Below, one piece after another: positions 43,303 through 50,751 of a stretch of DNA of 64,000 nucleotides (position 1 is its first letter; each line of letters starts with the position of its first letter). A program made the translations under genes and the position numbers. The notes below the pieces were generated by a model that was given only the letters and a program-made list of their open reading frames with translations, did no database searches and was not told the DNA's origin. Source of the DNA: JBFXCS01 sp050181915. Its GTDB lineage: Bacteria; Actinomycetota; Thermoleophilia; Miltoncostaeales; Miltoncostaeaceae. The stretch covers positions 1 to 64,000 of the forward strand of contig JBFXCS010000001.1 of assembly GCA_050181915.1 (NCBI GenBank), written 5' to 3'.

Positions 43303-43968
43303 CTACCGGCCGCTCGCGCTGAAGTGCTGGTAGTCCTTGTCGCCGCTCCAGCGGCCGCCCCAGCCCCAGCCCGCGGCGTCGAAGGCCCGCACCAGGACGC
43401 GGCCCTCGACGGCCATGCCCTTCCGGTACGGGGTCCGGCTCACGTAGGGCACGCTGGCGCGGTGCGAGGTGCGCCCGCCGGACACGTACGGGTTCTCGAT
43501 CGGGTTGACGTCGATCGCCCGGCCGCCGGCGTGCTCCGACCAGCGCGTCGTTCCGTCGACGTAGCGGCAGTTGAAGGCGGAGGTGTTGTCGGCCTCGATG
43601 CTCCGGAAGTCGCTGCCGCCGTAGGCCTGGATGGGCCGCATCCGGCGGATGGGGAAGCGGGCCTCGTAGAGGGCGCGGAAGACCGTCACCACCTGCCCGG
43701 CCACCGAGTTGTGCACGACCAGCGCCCCGCGGCGCGGCCGGCCCCGGAAGTCGATGTAGGGCAGGCTCACGTGGCGGAGCTGCGACAGCGCCACCGGGCA
43801 GCCCGGCCGCCACACCGACGGCGTCATCGCCGCCCGCTCGGCGGGGCTGACGGCGCGCACCACGGCGCGGAAGGGGGGAGGGGCGGCCGCCGCCGTCGCC
43901 GCGGCGACCAGCAGCAGGCAGGCGGCGAGCGCGGCGAGCGCTCCCGCCGCTGTGCGATGCCGGGTCAT
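43303..43968 (-). CDS. Secreted M15-family D,D-peptidase-like protein (extensin-like)
   Basis: The 221-residue protein has a signal peptide (ALAALAACLLLVAAATAAAA). The M15 zinc site has SEHAGGRAIDVNPIENPYV (first His and Asp) and the closing GWGWGGRWSGDKDYQHF, whose final His is a ligand. These motifs match the M15C/VanY group, which cleaves peptidoglycan peptide bonds outside the membrane. The ATG at 43968 is chosen because TACGGT lies 7 nt upstream on the coding strand. It is followed closely by the RNB exonuclease gene and preceded by an EamA transporter and an NlpC/P60 hydrolase. Confidence 0.85.
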   Translation of the reverse strand: MTRHRTAAGALAALAACLLLVAAATAAAAPPPFRAVVRAVSPAERAAMTPSVWRPGCPVALSQLRHVSLPYIDFRGRPRRGALVVHNSVAGQVVTVFRALYEARFPIRRMRPIQAYGGSDFRSIEADNTSAFNCRYVDGTTRWSEHAGGRAIDVNPIENPYVSGGRTSHRASVPYVSRTPYRKGMAVEGRVLVRAFDAAGWGWGGRWSGDKDYQHFSASGR

Positions 43969-43975
43969 CACCGGC

Positions 43976-43981
43976 ACCGTA
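43976..43981 (-). promoter_or_regulatory. -10 element of the M15 peptidase gene, leaderless
   Basis: TACGGT on the minus strand lies 7 nt before the ATG at 43968, inside the short spacer after the EamA gene. Confidence 0.5.
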
Positions 43982-43993
43982 TCGGGCGGCGCC

Positions 43994-44881
43994 CTACGGA
44001 GGCGCCGCGCCGGGTGCCGCGGCCCCGCGCCGGGCGTCGATCGCCAGCTTCAGCACCGTCGCCCCGATGATGAGGCAGCCCGCGGCGATCGCCGCCGGGC
44101 CGGGCACCTCGTCGTGGAAGGCCCAGGCCCACACCGGTGACAGGGCCGGCTCGGCCAGCAGCAGCAGCGAGGCCTCGAAGGCCGGCACGCCGCGCAGGCC
44201 GCCGGTCAGGAGCAGGTAGGCGAGCCCGATCTGCACCACGCCGAGGTAGGCGATCAGCAGCAGGTCCCGGCCGCCGGCGCCGAGCGGCAGCGCGAACGGC
44301 AGGCAGGCGGCGAAGGCGATCAGGTTGCCGGCCAGCACCGCGGCGAGCGGGGCCGACTGCGGCGCGGGGCCGCGCGCCGCGCCGCGCAGCCCCCACAGGG
44401 TCGCGGCCCAGGTGGCTCCCGAGGCGACGGCCAGGGCGTTGCCCAGCTCGGGGCGGGGCGCGGTGGCGAGCGGGTCGCCCGGCTCCCCCAGGAAGAGGGC
44501 GAGGCCGGCCGCCAGCACCACCATCACCAGCGCGTCGGCGACGCGCGGGCGGGCCCGCAGCGCGATGAGCGCGGCGACCAGCAGGTAGAGCGGGGCCGTG
44601 CTCTGCAGCAGGATCGCGTTGGCGGCGGTGGTCGCGCGGTTGGCGAGCACGAACAGGACCACCGTCGCGGCGTAGGCCGCGCCGACCATCCAGGTGCGCG
44701 CCGTCCATCCGCGCCGCGCCCGCGGCAGCAATCCGGCCACGGCGGCGGCGGCCACTCCGGAGCGCAGCGAGGCGATCTCCATCCCGCCCCGGAACCCCTC
44801 CAGCGAGACGCCCTTGATCGCGGCTCCGCCGGTGGAGAAGAGCGCGGCCGCGCCCACCACCTGCAGACCCGCGAGCCTCAC
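43994..44881 (-). CDS. EamA/DMT-superfamily transporter
   Basis: The 295-residue protein has ten hydrophobic segments arranged as two five-helix EamA repeats. Examples are AAALFSTGGAAIKG at the start of repeat 1, TTAANAILLQSTAPLYLLVA, and LLLIAYLGVVQIGLAYLLLT with ASLLLLAEPALSPVWAWAFH in repeat 2. Such proteins export or exchange amino acids, nucleosides or other metabolites across the cytoplasmic membrane; the substrate cannot be assigned. The GTG start lies 13 nt after the NlpC/P60 gene, suggesting one transcript, although a weak ribosome site implies low expression. Confidence 0.85.
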   Translation of the reverse strand: MRLAGLQVVGAAALFSTGGAAIKGVSLEGFRGGMEIASLRSGVAAAAVAGLLPRARRGWTARTWMVGAAYAATVVLFVLANRATTAANAILLQSTAPLYLLVAALIALRARPRVADALVMVVLAAGLALFLGEPGDPLATAPRPELGNALAVASGATWAATLWGLRGAARGPAPQSAPLAAVLAGNLIAFAACLPFALPLGAGGRDLLLIAYLGVVQIGLAYLLLTGGLRGVPAFEASLLLLAEPALSPVWAWAFHDEVPGPAAIAAGCLIIGATVLKLAIDARRGAAAPGAAPP

Positions 44882-44894
44882 GCCGCGGACCGCG

Positions 44895-46034
44895 CTACGG
44901 GCGGACGGCCCCCACGTAGGAGCTGGAGTAGTAGCCGCTCAGGCTCGACACCTTCACGAAGTCGCCGGTGTGCGGAGCGTGCACGAAGCTGCCGCCGCCG
45001 ATGTAGATGCCCATGTGGCTGAGGCCGTTGAAGAAGACGAGGTCCCCCACCTGCAGCTGGTCCGAGGGCACCTTGGGGAAGGCGGCCCAGATCGCGCCGG
45101 TGTAGTGCGGCACGCTCTTGCCGATCTGGGCGTAGGCCCAGGAGGCGAGGCCGCTGCAGTCGAAGCCGCTGGGGGACGCGCCACCCCACACGTACGGGAC
45201 GCCGAGCTGGCTCATGGCGGCCGAGGCCGCCGCGGCGTTGCCGCTGCCGCTGGGCAGGGCGGGCGCCGACTGGGCCGCCGGTTCGGCCGCCGGGCTGGAC
45301 GACTCGGGGGCGCTGGTCGCGGCGGGCGCGCCGGCCGTGTTCTGCTGGAGGGCGGCGGCCTGCGCGGCGGCGGTGCGCCGGGCGGCGGCGGCCGCGGCGG
45401 CCTGGCGCTGCTGCTCCTCCTGGATGAGCTGCCGCAGCTCGCCCTTGGTGTTGTCGAGGACCTGCTGGCGCTGGGCGAGGAGGGCCTCGACGCGCTGCTT
45501 CTGGGCGGCCCGGGCGGCGACCTGGTCCTCGGCGGTCTGCTCGTCCTTCTTGAGCTGGACCTCGAGATCCTTCAGGCGGTCCTGGTTCGCCTTGAGCCCG
45601 TCCACCACCGAGGCGTCCTGCTGGCCGACGCGGTCGAGCAGGTCGAGCTGGTCGGCGGCCTCGGTGATGCTGCCGCTCGATACCAGCACCTCGGCGAGCG
45701 TGGGGTCGGGGGTGGTGTAGAGCTTGCGGAGCCGCTCGCCCAGGATCGCCCGCGACTTGTCCAGGTTCTTCTTGGTGGTCACCTGGTCGGCCCGGTTCTG
45801 CTTGATGCGGCCCTGGACCTGGTCGAGCTCGTAGACGGCGCCGTTGTACGCCTCGCTCGCCGCCCCCACCTGGGCGTCGATGTCGGCGAGCTCGGCGTTG
45901 ATCCGCGCGACCTCTGCCTTCTTGGCCTCGATCGCCGCCGGTTCAGTGGTTGCGATCGACGCTCCGAACGCAAGGATCGCGAGGAGCGTGAGCGCAGCGG
46001 TACCGAGAGCGAGAGGATGACGCGGGCGTCTCAG
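44895..46034 (-). CDS. Secreted NlpC/P60 peptidoglycan endopeptidase with coiled coil
   Basis: The 379-residue protein has a long coiled coil (about 35-215: AKKAEVARINAELADIDAQV and so on, Lys/Glu/Gln-rich). An Ala/Pro linker and a C-terminal NlpC/P60 domain follow, with the catalytic Cys in SGFDCSGLASWAYAQIG, His in GLSHMGIYIGGG and a second His in FVHAPHTGD. This RipA-like layout cleaves stem peptides during division. The signal peptide (RRPRHPLALGTAALTLLAIL) has no ATG, GTG or TTG directly before it. CTG at 46034 with AGGAG ten bases upstream is proposed. Longer readings would put the hydrophobic core more than 100 residues in. Confidence 0.88.
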   Translation of the reverse strand: MRRPRHPLALGTAALTLLAILAFGASIATTEPAAIEAKKAEVARINAELADIDAQVGAASEAYNGAVYELDQVQGRIKQNRADQVTTKKNLDKSRAILGERLRKLYTTPDPTLAEVLVSSGSITEAADQLDLLDRVGQQDASVVDGLKANQDRLKDLEVQLKKDEQTAEDQVAARAAQKQRVEALLAQRQQVLDNTKGELRQLIQEEQQRQAAAAAAARRTAAAQAAALQQNTAGAPAATSAPESSSPAAEPAAQSAPALPSGSGNAAAASAAMSQLGVPYVWGGASPSGFDCSGLASWAYAQIGKSVPHYTGAIWAAFPKVPSDQLQVGDLVFFNGLSHMGIYIGGGSFVHAPHTGDFVKVSSLSGYYSSSYVGAVRP

Positions 46035-46099
46035 AAAGCGGAGTCTCCTGCGTGCGTGAGAGAGTACGGGGAGCCCGGAAGGCCCCAGCCGATTGGCGC

Positions 46100-46127
46100 A
46101 CGCTACACCAGAACGCGGACGACGCAA
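46100..46127 (-). promoter_or_regulatory. Promoter of the NlpC/P60-EamA operon
   Basis: On the minus strand TTGCGT (46127-46122) and TAGCGT (46105-46100) are spaced 16 bp apart. The start near 46093 leaves a leader of about 58 nt that includes AGGAG and ends at the proposed CTG. Confidence 0.6.
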
Positions 46128-46175
46128 ATACCCATATCGGTCGTCGACGATGTTCGTAACCGGTGCCCGCGGGCG

Positions 46176-46204
46176 TTGATGGCGTCCGCCGAGAGGGCCA
46201 TTAT
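46176..46204 (+). promoter_or_regulatory. Promoter of the M23 peptidase gene, leaderless
   Basis: TTGATG at 46176-46181 and CATTAT at 46199-46204 are spaced 17 bp apart. The GTG at 46211 lies 6 nt further on. It is divergent from the NlpC/P60 promoter. Confidence 0.6.
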
Positions 46205-46210
46205 GCGCGG

Positions 46211-47590
46211 GTGCGCGCCTTCCGCTCGCTCGTCCTTTGCCTGCTCGCGTTGGCATTCCTGGGCGTTTCCGCCGCAGCATCGGCCCCTTCTCCGTCGGCC
46301 TCGGCGTCCGGTTATGGAGCGCTGCTCCCGGGGGGCAACTTCGGCGGCGTGACGGCGACACCTGCCCATCCGGAGCGCTCGTCGAACATCGGCGGCCTGC
46401 GGCCGGCGGGCGGCGGGCACCTCGGCAGCGTCCAGGTGGACGTTTCGGCGTCGGTGAAGGGGACGGACGGCACGGCGTCCGGCACGATCGCGGCCTCCGG
46501 CCTCACCCTGCTCGACGGCCGCGTCGCGATCGGATCGCTGCGCATCGGCGGCACCGTCACCGCCACGCCGGCGGGCCCGACGGTGAGCCTCAGCGAGGCG
46601 TCGGCGAGCGGGGTGACGGTCGACGGCCAGGCCGTGGCCGTCGGGCCGGGGTCCCGCGTCGACGTGTCGGGTATCGGCACGCTGGTGTTCCTCGAGCACG
46701 TGGAGGACGGCTCCGGCGGCTTCCGGGCGAACGGGCTGCGCCTCGAGGTCACCGACCCGCAGGCCGCCTCGGTGGTGGGCAGCCCCTTCGTGCTGGGCCA
46801 CCTCGACCTGTCGGCGGCCGCCGGCGAGGCGGCGCCGCTGCCGTCTCCGTCGCCGTCGCGGACCTCCACCGAGCCGACCGACGTGGAGCGGGCGCCCGCG
46901 GGCTCGGAGCCGGCGACGACCGGATCGTCCACCGTGACGGCGCCGCCGGCGGCGCCGGAGGCGCCCGTCGCCGAGCCGCTGCCGTCGACGCCGACGTTCG
47001 GCCTGCCGCGCCAGGCCGCTCCCGAGGTGAGCGTGCCGAAGGACGCGACGTACGTGTTCCCGGTGTTCGGCGACGTCAGCTTCAGCGACGACTACGGCGC
47101 TCCCCGCGCGGGCACCGGCTGGCACCACGGCAACGACCTCTTCGCCGACCGCGGCACGCCGGTGGTCGCCGTCGCCGACGGCACCCTGTCGAAGGTGGGG
47201 GTGAACACGCTGGGCGGAAACCGCCTGTGGCTCACCGACGAGGCGGGGAACCAGTACTACTACGCCCACCTGTCCGCCTACGCGCCCGCCTCGGTGGAGG
47301 GAGCCCGCGTGCGCAAGGGGCAGGTGATCGCGTTCGTCGGCAACACCGGCCAGGCCATCACCACCCCGCCGCACCTGCACTTCGAGATCCACCCGGGCGG
47401 CGGCGACAGCGTCGATCCCTACCCGTACCTCATGGCCTGGCAGCGGGGCTCCACGATTCCCCTGGCCTACCGCCAGGCGGCCGCGTCGCCGTCGCCGGTG
47501 CCGGCCGTGGGGGCGGTGCTGGTGGACGGCACCCCCGAGCGCGACGTGTCCCCGGCCCCCGACCCGAGCGTGGCGATTCCCGTCGGGTAG
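46211..47590 (+). CDS. Secreted M23-family metallopeptidase
   Basis: The 459-residue protein has a signal peptide (AFRSLVLCLLALAFLGVSAA) and a large beta-rich, low-complexity N-terminal part (to about 220). A Pro/Ser/Ala linker leads to an M23 (LytM) domain with all zinc ligands: GWHHGNDLFADRGTPVVAVA, YYYAHLSAYAP and PPHLHFEIHPGG. It should cut peptidoglycan cross-bridges outside the membrane or, if regulatory, activate amidases. It is divergent from the NlpC/P60 gene with back-to-back promoters 72 bp apart, suggesting coordinated wall remodelling. The C-terminal 60 residues are Pro/Ala-rich. A hairpin follows the stop. Confidence 0.9.
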   Translation: MRAFRSLVLCLLALAFLGVSAAASAPSPSASASGYGALLPGGNFGGVTATPAHPERSSNIGGLRPAGGGHLGSVQVDVSASVKGTDGTASGTIAASGLTLLDGRVAIGSLRIGGTVTATPAGPTVSLSEASASGVTVDGQAVAVGPGSRVDVSGIGTLVFLEHVEDGSGGFRANGLRLEVTDPQAASVVGSPFVLGHLDLSAAAGEAAPLPSPSPSRTSTEPTDVERAPAGSEPATTGSSTVTAPPAAPEAPVAEPLPSTPTFGLPRQAAPEVSVPKDATYVFPVFGDVSFSDDYGAPRAGTGWHHGNDLFADRGTPVVAVADGTLSKVGVNTLGGNRLWLTDEAGNQYYYAHLSAYAPASVEGARVRKGQVIAFVGNTGQAITTPPHLHFEIHPGGGDSVDPYPYLMAWQRGSTIPLAYRQAAASPSPVPAVGAVLVDGTPERDVSPAPDPSVAIPVG

Positions 47591-47606
47591 TGGGTCTGAG
47601 GGGGCG

Positions 47607-47632
47607 CCCTCCCGTCGTGGGACGGGGGAGGG
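47607..47632 (+). terminator. Hairpin terminator after the M23 gene
   Basis: ccct-cccgtc pairs with gacggg-(gg)-aggg around a gtgg loop, with a two-base bulge, 17 nt after the stop. There is no T-run. Confidence 0.5.
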
Positions 47633-47699
47633 ACGCGGCGAGGCGCCGACGGGCGAGAGCCCGGTGCCGTGCGGCGATCTGTCGGCGTCCGTCGGGTGG

Positions 47700-47738
47700 T
47701 TGGCCAATTGGCCGCGCCAGTCGCGGCCAATTGGCCAA
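47700..47738. repeat. Large palindromic element, copy 1
   Basis: Perfect 17-bp arms, ttggccaattggccgcg and its complement, flank a 5-nt spacer ccagt. Each arm itself holds the 12-bp palindrome GGCCAATTGGCC. The two CCAATTGG cores (47704 and 47727) are 23 bp apart. The AATT centres are striking in this GC-rich background. Confidence 0.85.
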
Positions 47739-48053
47739 ACGCGATCCCGGACGCGTCATCCGGGAGCCGCCCATGGGTGGGTTCGGGCCCGCGATCCATT
47801 TCGACGCCGGACGGAGAGGATGCGGCTGGCCCGGCACATCGCCGTGACCGTTCCTCGACGGATGCGCGGCTCTCGCGGGGTTCGCCGGCCGGCGAACGGC
47901 CGATCGTCGCGCGGAGTGCGCCGACTGTGTGACGGCGTCGCGACGGCGCCGGTGCGGTTCGCGACAGCCCCGGGGCCGGTCCGCGCCCCGTCAGCGGCGG
48001 TCACGGCGACAGCGGTGCCGTGGGGTCGCCTCCGGCCGTTCCGCTCCGCCCGC

Positions 48054-48086
48054 GCCAATTGGCCGCGTCCGTCGCGGCCAATTGGC
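48054..48086. repeat. Large palindromic element, copy 2
   Basis: Perfect 14-bp arms, gccaattggccgcg and its complement, flank tccgt. The CCAATTGG cores at 48055 and 48078 are again exactly 23 bp apart, so this copy has the same architecture as copy 1 with a different spacer. Confidence 0.85.
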
Positions 48087-48144
48087 ACTTCCTACCGTCC
48101 GCGGGGGCGGGAGGAGGCTCGCGGCGACCGTGCCGCGGGAGCGC

Positions 48145-49053
48145 TCAGTCGAGGCGCGGAAGGGCTCGGGCGGCGGAGTCGATGTCCGCCCAGGGGTCGC
48201 CGACCTCGCCCAGCCGGGCGGGGACGGTGGCGAGCGTCCAGCGCCGCGGGTGAAGGCGGGGGTCGTCGAGCTCGTCCCAGGCGATCGGCGTGGCGACCGG
48301 GGCGCCTGGGAGCGCGCGCACCGCGTACGGCGCCACCGTGGTCTGGGAGTAGGTGTTGCGGGCGACGTCGACCAGGATGCGGCCGCCGCGGCCGGCCTTG
48401 CGCCAGGCGGTGGTGAGCGTGTCGGGCCGCCGGGCGGCGACGAGCTCCGCGATGGCGCCGGCGACGGCGCGCACGTCGTCGGCGTCGCGGCCGCGCCGGA
48501 TCGGCGCCACCACGTGCAGGCCCCGCGAGCCGGAGGTCTTCGCGAACGGCGTCAGGCCCAGCTCGCGCAGCACATCACCGGTGGCCCTCGCCCCGGCGAC
48601 GACGGCGGGCCAGTGGGCGTCCGGATCCTCATCCGGCGGGTCCAGGTCGAAGATGATCCGGTCCGGGCGCTCCACCCGGTCGGCGCGGCCGGCCCAGGCG
48701 TGCGGGGTCACGCAGTTGAGCTGGGCGAGGGCGACGCACACCTGCGCCCCGCCCACGGCGTGCCTCACCGTGCCGCCGCGCCCCCGCCGCCGCACCTCCA
48801 CGCTGCGCACCCATCCCGGCAGCCCCCTCGGCATCTCCTGCTGGACCACGACGTCGCGGTCGATGCCCGCGTTCCAGCGCCACACGTTGAGCGGCCGGTC
48901 CTGGATGTGCGTCCTCATCGGCCGCTCGACGGCGGCGTAGTACTCCGCCAGGTCGCGCTTCGTGATCCCGTCGGCGGGGAAGAGCAGCTTGTCCGGGTTG
49001 GTGAGCCGGATGCGCCGCCGCCCGGCGCGGATCGTCGTCTCCGACGCGGCCAT
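48145..49053 (-). CDS. LigD-type primase-polymerase domain protein (stand-alone)
   Basis: The 302-residue protein matches the polymerase domain of bacterial LigD. Motifs are LTNPDKLLFPADGITKRDLA and YYAAVERPMRTHIQDRPLNV at the start, and the metal-binding FDLDPPDED. KTSGSRGLHVVAPI binds nucleotide, and NTYSQTTVAPYAVR with the closing DPWADI completes the fold. In end-joining, this domain adds or fills nucleotides, with a taste for ribonucleotides. Here it is a single-domain protein with neither ligase nor Ku gene nearby, as often seen in Actinobacteria with several LigD-like polymerases. It is transcribed alone and ends just beyond palindromic copy 2. Confidence 0.88.
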   Translation of the reverse strand: MAASETTIRAGRRRIRLTNPDKLLFPADGITKRDLAEYYAAVERPMRTHIQDRPLNVWRWNAGIDRDVVVQQEMPRGLPGWVRSVEVRRRGRGGTVRHAVGGAQVCVALAQLNCVTPHAWAGRADRVERPDRIIFDLDPPDEDPDAHWPAVVAGARATGDVLRELGLTPFAKTSGSRGLHVVAPIRRGRDADDVRAVAGAIAELVAARRPDTLTTAWRKAGRGGRILVDVARNTYSQTTVAPYAVRALPGAPVATPIAWDELDDPRLHPRRWTLATVPARLGEVGDPWADIDSAARALPRLD

Positions 49054-49103
49054 GCGCCGAGACTAGGCGCTACGGCGTCGGGCGCGCCACCTCCCGGGCG
49101 CGG

Positions 49104-49541
49104 CTATCGGATCTGGTCCACCCGCTCGACGATCGCCTCGGCGAGCGGCGGCAGCGCGCCGGCCTCGCGCGCGACCCAGCGCGCGGCGACCATTCCGGCG
49201 GGGAAGACGAGGATCGCCCCGGGCTCGCCGTGGATCGCGAGGTCCGTCCCGTGCTCGTCGGTCGCGATGACCCACCGAAGCCCGCAGCGGAGGCGGATGT
49301 GCTCGCCGAGGCCCACGCCGATGCGGTTGATCAGGTCGTTCGGGTCGCCGCGCGCCGCATCGCCGGCCGCCGACCACTCCGCCAGGCGCGCGTCGAACAA
49401 CGCCCCGAGGCCCGCCAGGTCGTGCGGGGCGATCCCGTCCGCGACCAGCGCGGCGAGGTGCCCGTCCACCCAGGCGCGCTCGGCCTCGCTGAGCGCCGCG
49501 ATCCGGGGCCCGGTGGGCGTCGTCGCGTCGTCGGGAGTCAT
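49104..49541 (-). CDS. Conserved hypothetical protein, DUF3806-like
   Basis: The 145-residue protein has no signal peptide. A helical N-terminal half (LSEAERAWVDGHLAALVADG) is followed by INRIGVGLGEHIRLRCGLRW, then VIATDEHGTDLAIHGEPGAI and a final PPLAEAIVERVDQI. This pattern, a G-L-W-V-x-x-x-D-E-(H/Y)-G-T-(D/E)-L-A core, resembles DUF3806 proteins of unknown role. It starts 7 nt downstream of sufA and probably rides on the SUF transcript as its last gene, although no iron-sulfur function is evident and it has a single Cys. Confidence 0.55.
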   Translation of the reverse strand: MTPDDATTPTGPRIAALSEAERAWVDGHLAALVADGIAPHDLAGLGALFDARLAEWSAAGDAARGDPNDLINRIGVGLGEHIRLRCGLRWVIATDEHGTDLAIHGEPGAILVFPAGMVAARWVAREAGALPPLAEAIVERVDQIR

Positions 49542-49548
49542 CGCCGCG

Positions 49549-49986
49549 TCAGGCCGAGAAGCTGTCCCCGCAGGAGCAGGTGCCGGTGGCGTTCGGGTTG
49601 TTGATCCGGAAGCCGCGCCGCAGCAGGCCCGACTCGTAGTCGATCACCGACCCGGTGACGTGGATCGCGCTCTTCAGGTCCATCAGCATGGTCACGCCGT
49701 TCGACACGACCTCGCGGTCGGTCGGGCCGGCGCTCTCGCCGGGGTTCAGCAGGTCGAGCTTGTACTCCAGGCCCGAGCAGCCGCCGGCCAGGATGCGCAG
49801 CCGCACGCCCTCGGGGCGTCCGCGCTCGGAGGCCTGCCGGCGGATGTAGTCGGCGGCGGCGGGGGAGATGGTGACGAAGGCCTCGCCGCTCTGCTCGGCG
49901 CGCTTGCGCTCGCGCGCCCGCGCCCGCGCGGCGGCCTTCTTCTCCTCCAGCGTCATCGGCACGGTGGGGGTCGCGGTATCAGCCAT
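49549..49986 (-). CDS. sufA: A-type iron-sulfur carrier protein (ErpA/SufA family)
   Basis: The 145-residue protein has an extra basic N-terminal helix (about 35 residues of Lys/Arg/Ala) before the HesB fold. The three cluster-binding cysteines are in RILAGGCSGLEYKLDLL and the terminal TGTCSCGDSF. The protein would carry or insert Fe-S clusters made by the SufBCD scaffold into target proteins. It starts inside sufT (8-nt overlap), so the two are translationally coupled at the end of the SUF operon. Confidence 0.92.
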   Translation of the reverse strand: MADTATPTVPMTLEEKKAAARARARERKRAEQSGEAFVTISPAAADYIRRQASERGRPEGVRLRILAGGCSGLEYKLDLLNPGESAGPTDREVVSNGVTMLMDLKSAIHVTGSVIDYESGLLRRGFRINNPNATGTCSCGDSFSA

Positions 49987-50314
49987 AGCCCATCACCTTC
50001 ATCAGGAAGCGTCCCTCGTCGGTCATCGCGTCCGGCGACCACGGCGGGTCCCACACCCAGTTGACCTCGACCCCGGTGACCCCGGGCAGCGGCTCCAGGG
50101 CCGCGCGCGAGTCCTCCAGGATCTTCTCGGTGAGCGGGCAGCCCATCGAGGTGAGCGTCATATCCAGCGTGACCCGGCCGTCGTCGGCGACGTTGACGTC
50201 GTAGAGCAGGCCGAGATCGACCACGTTGACGCCGAGCTCCGGATCCTCCACCTGCTTCATCGCGCTGCGGATGTCGTCCTCGCTGGCCACGTCACCCCCC
50301 GTTCCCGTTGCCAC
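49979..50314 (-). CDS. sufT: SufT / MIP18-family iron-sulfur assembly protein
   Basis: The 111-residue DUF59 protein has VEDPELGVNVVDLGLLYDV, DMTLTSMGCPLTEKI with the conserved Cys, and VNWVWDPPWSPDAMTDEGR. SufT proteins help Fe-S cluster maturation under high demand. The gene overlaps sufU by 23 nt and sufA by 8 nt. The related N-terminal domain of the Mrp ATPase at 62132-63226 belongs to the same family. Confidence 0.92.
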   Translation of the reverse strand: MATGTGGDVASEDDIRSAMKQVEDPELGVNVVDLGLLYDVNVADDGRVTLDMTLTSMGCPLTEKILEDSRAALEPLPGVTGVEVNWVWDPPWSPDAMTDEGRFLMKVMGYG

Positions 50315-50741
50315 GATAGGTCTGGATCGCGTCTTTGGCGGCCATCCACCCGAGCAGCGCGCACTTCACGCGCACCGGGTACTTGGCCACCCCCTCCAGG
50401 GCGATCGCGTCGCCCAGGCGGTCCTCGTCGCCCGCCTCCTTGCCGTGCATCATCAGGCGGAAGTGCTCGATCAGCTCGAGGCCCTCGTCGAGGCTGCGCC
50501 CGGTGAGCGCGACGCTCATCATCGACACCGACGCCTGCGAGATCGAGCAGCCCTGCCCGGTGTGGCGCACGTCGGTGACCCGGCCGTCCTCGTCGATGGC
50601 CAGCTCCAGGTGCACCTCGTCGCCGCACAGCGGGTTCGTCTGATCGACCGCCACGCTCGGCGCGTCCAGCGACCCCTCGCCGCGCTTGCGGCGGTAGTGG
50701 TCGAGGATCAGCTCCTGGTAGAGGTCGTCGAGCCCGCCCAC
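50292..50741 (-). CDS. sufU: SufU zinc-dependent sulfurtransferase
   Basis: The 149-residue IscU-like protein has QTNPLCGDEV, TGQGCSISQASVSMMS and the C-terminal KCALLGWMA, the three cysteines that bind zinc and accept persulfide from SufS. The SufU-specific insertion between the second and third cysteines is present. It receives sulfur in the cytoplasm and passes it to SufBCD. It starts 10 nt after sufS, as in most Gram-positive SUF operons. Confidence 0.94.
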   Translation of the reverse strand: MGGLDDLYQELILDHYRRKRGEGSLDAPSVAVDQTNPLCGDEVHLELAIDEDGRVTDVRHTGQGCSISQASVSMMSVALTGRSLDEGLELIEHFRLMMHGKEAGDEDRLGDAIALEGVAKYPVRVKCALLGWMAAKDAIQTYRGNGNGG

Positions 50742-50751
50742 CTGCCCCCCG

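Larger units (their letters stand above)
47633..48144. other. Gene-poor convergent spacer, about 510 bp
   Basis: No reading frame here has a recognisable product. The only short frame with a ribosome site starts near 47819 and encodes a low-complexity Arg/Ala-rich peptide. It runs into the antisense of the next gene, so it is not called. The recognisable content is the two large palindromic elements at 47700-47738 and 48054-48086. Confidence 0.6.

Noticed and set aside
47664..48416. Open frame across the palindromic spacer on the plus strand
   Set aside because: Half of it is antisense to the LigD-type polymerase gene, the rest is low-complexity Arg/Pro, and no family is recognisable.
48145..49053. 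Complete non-homologous end-joining operon
   Set aside because: Neither Ku nor ATP-dependent ligase sequences occur within the window.
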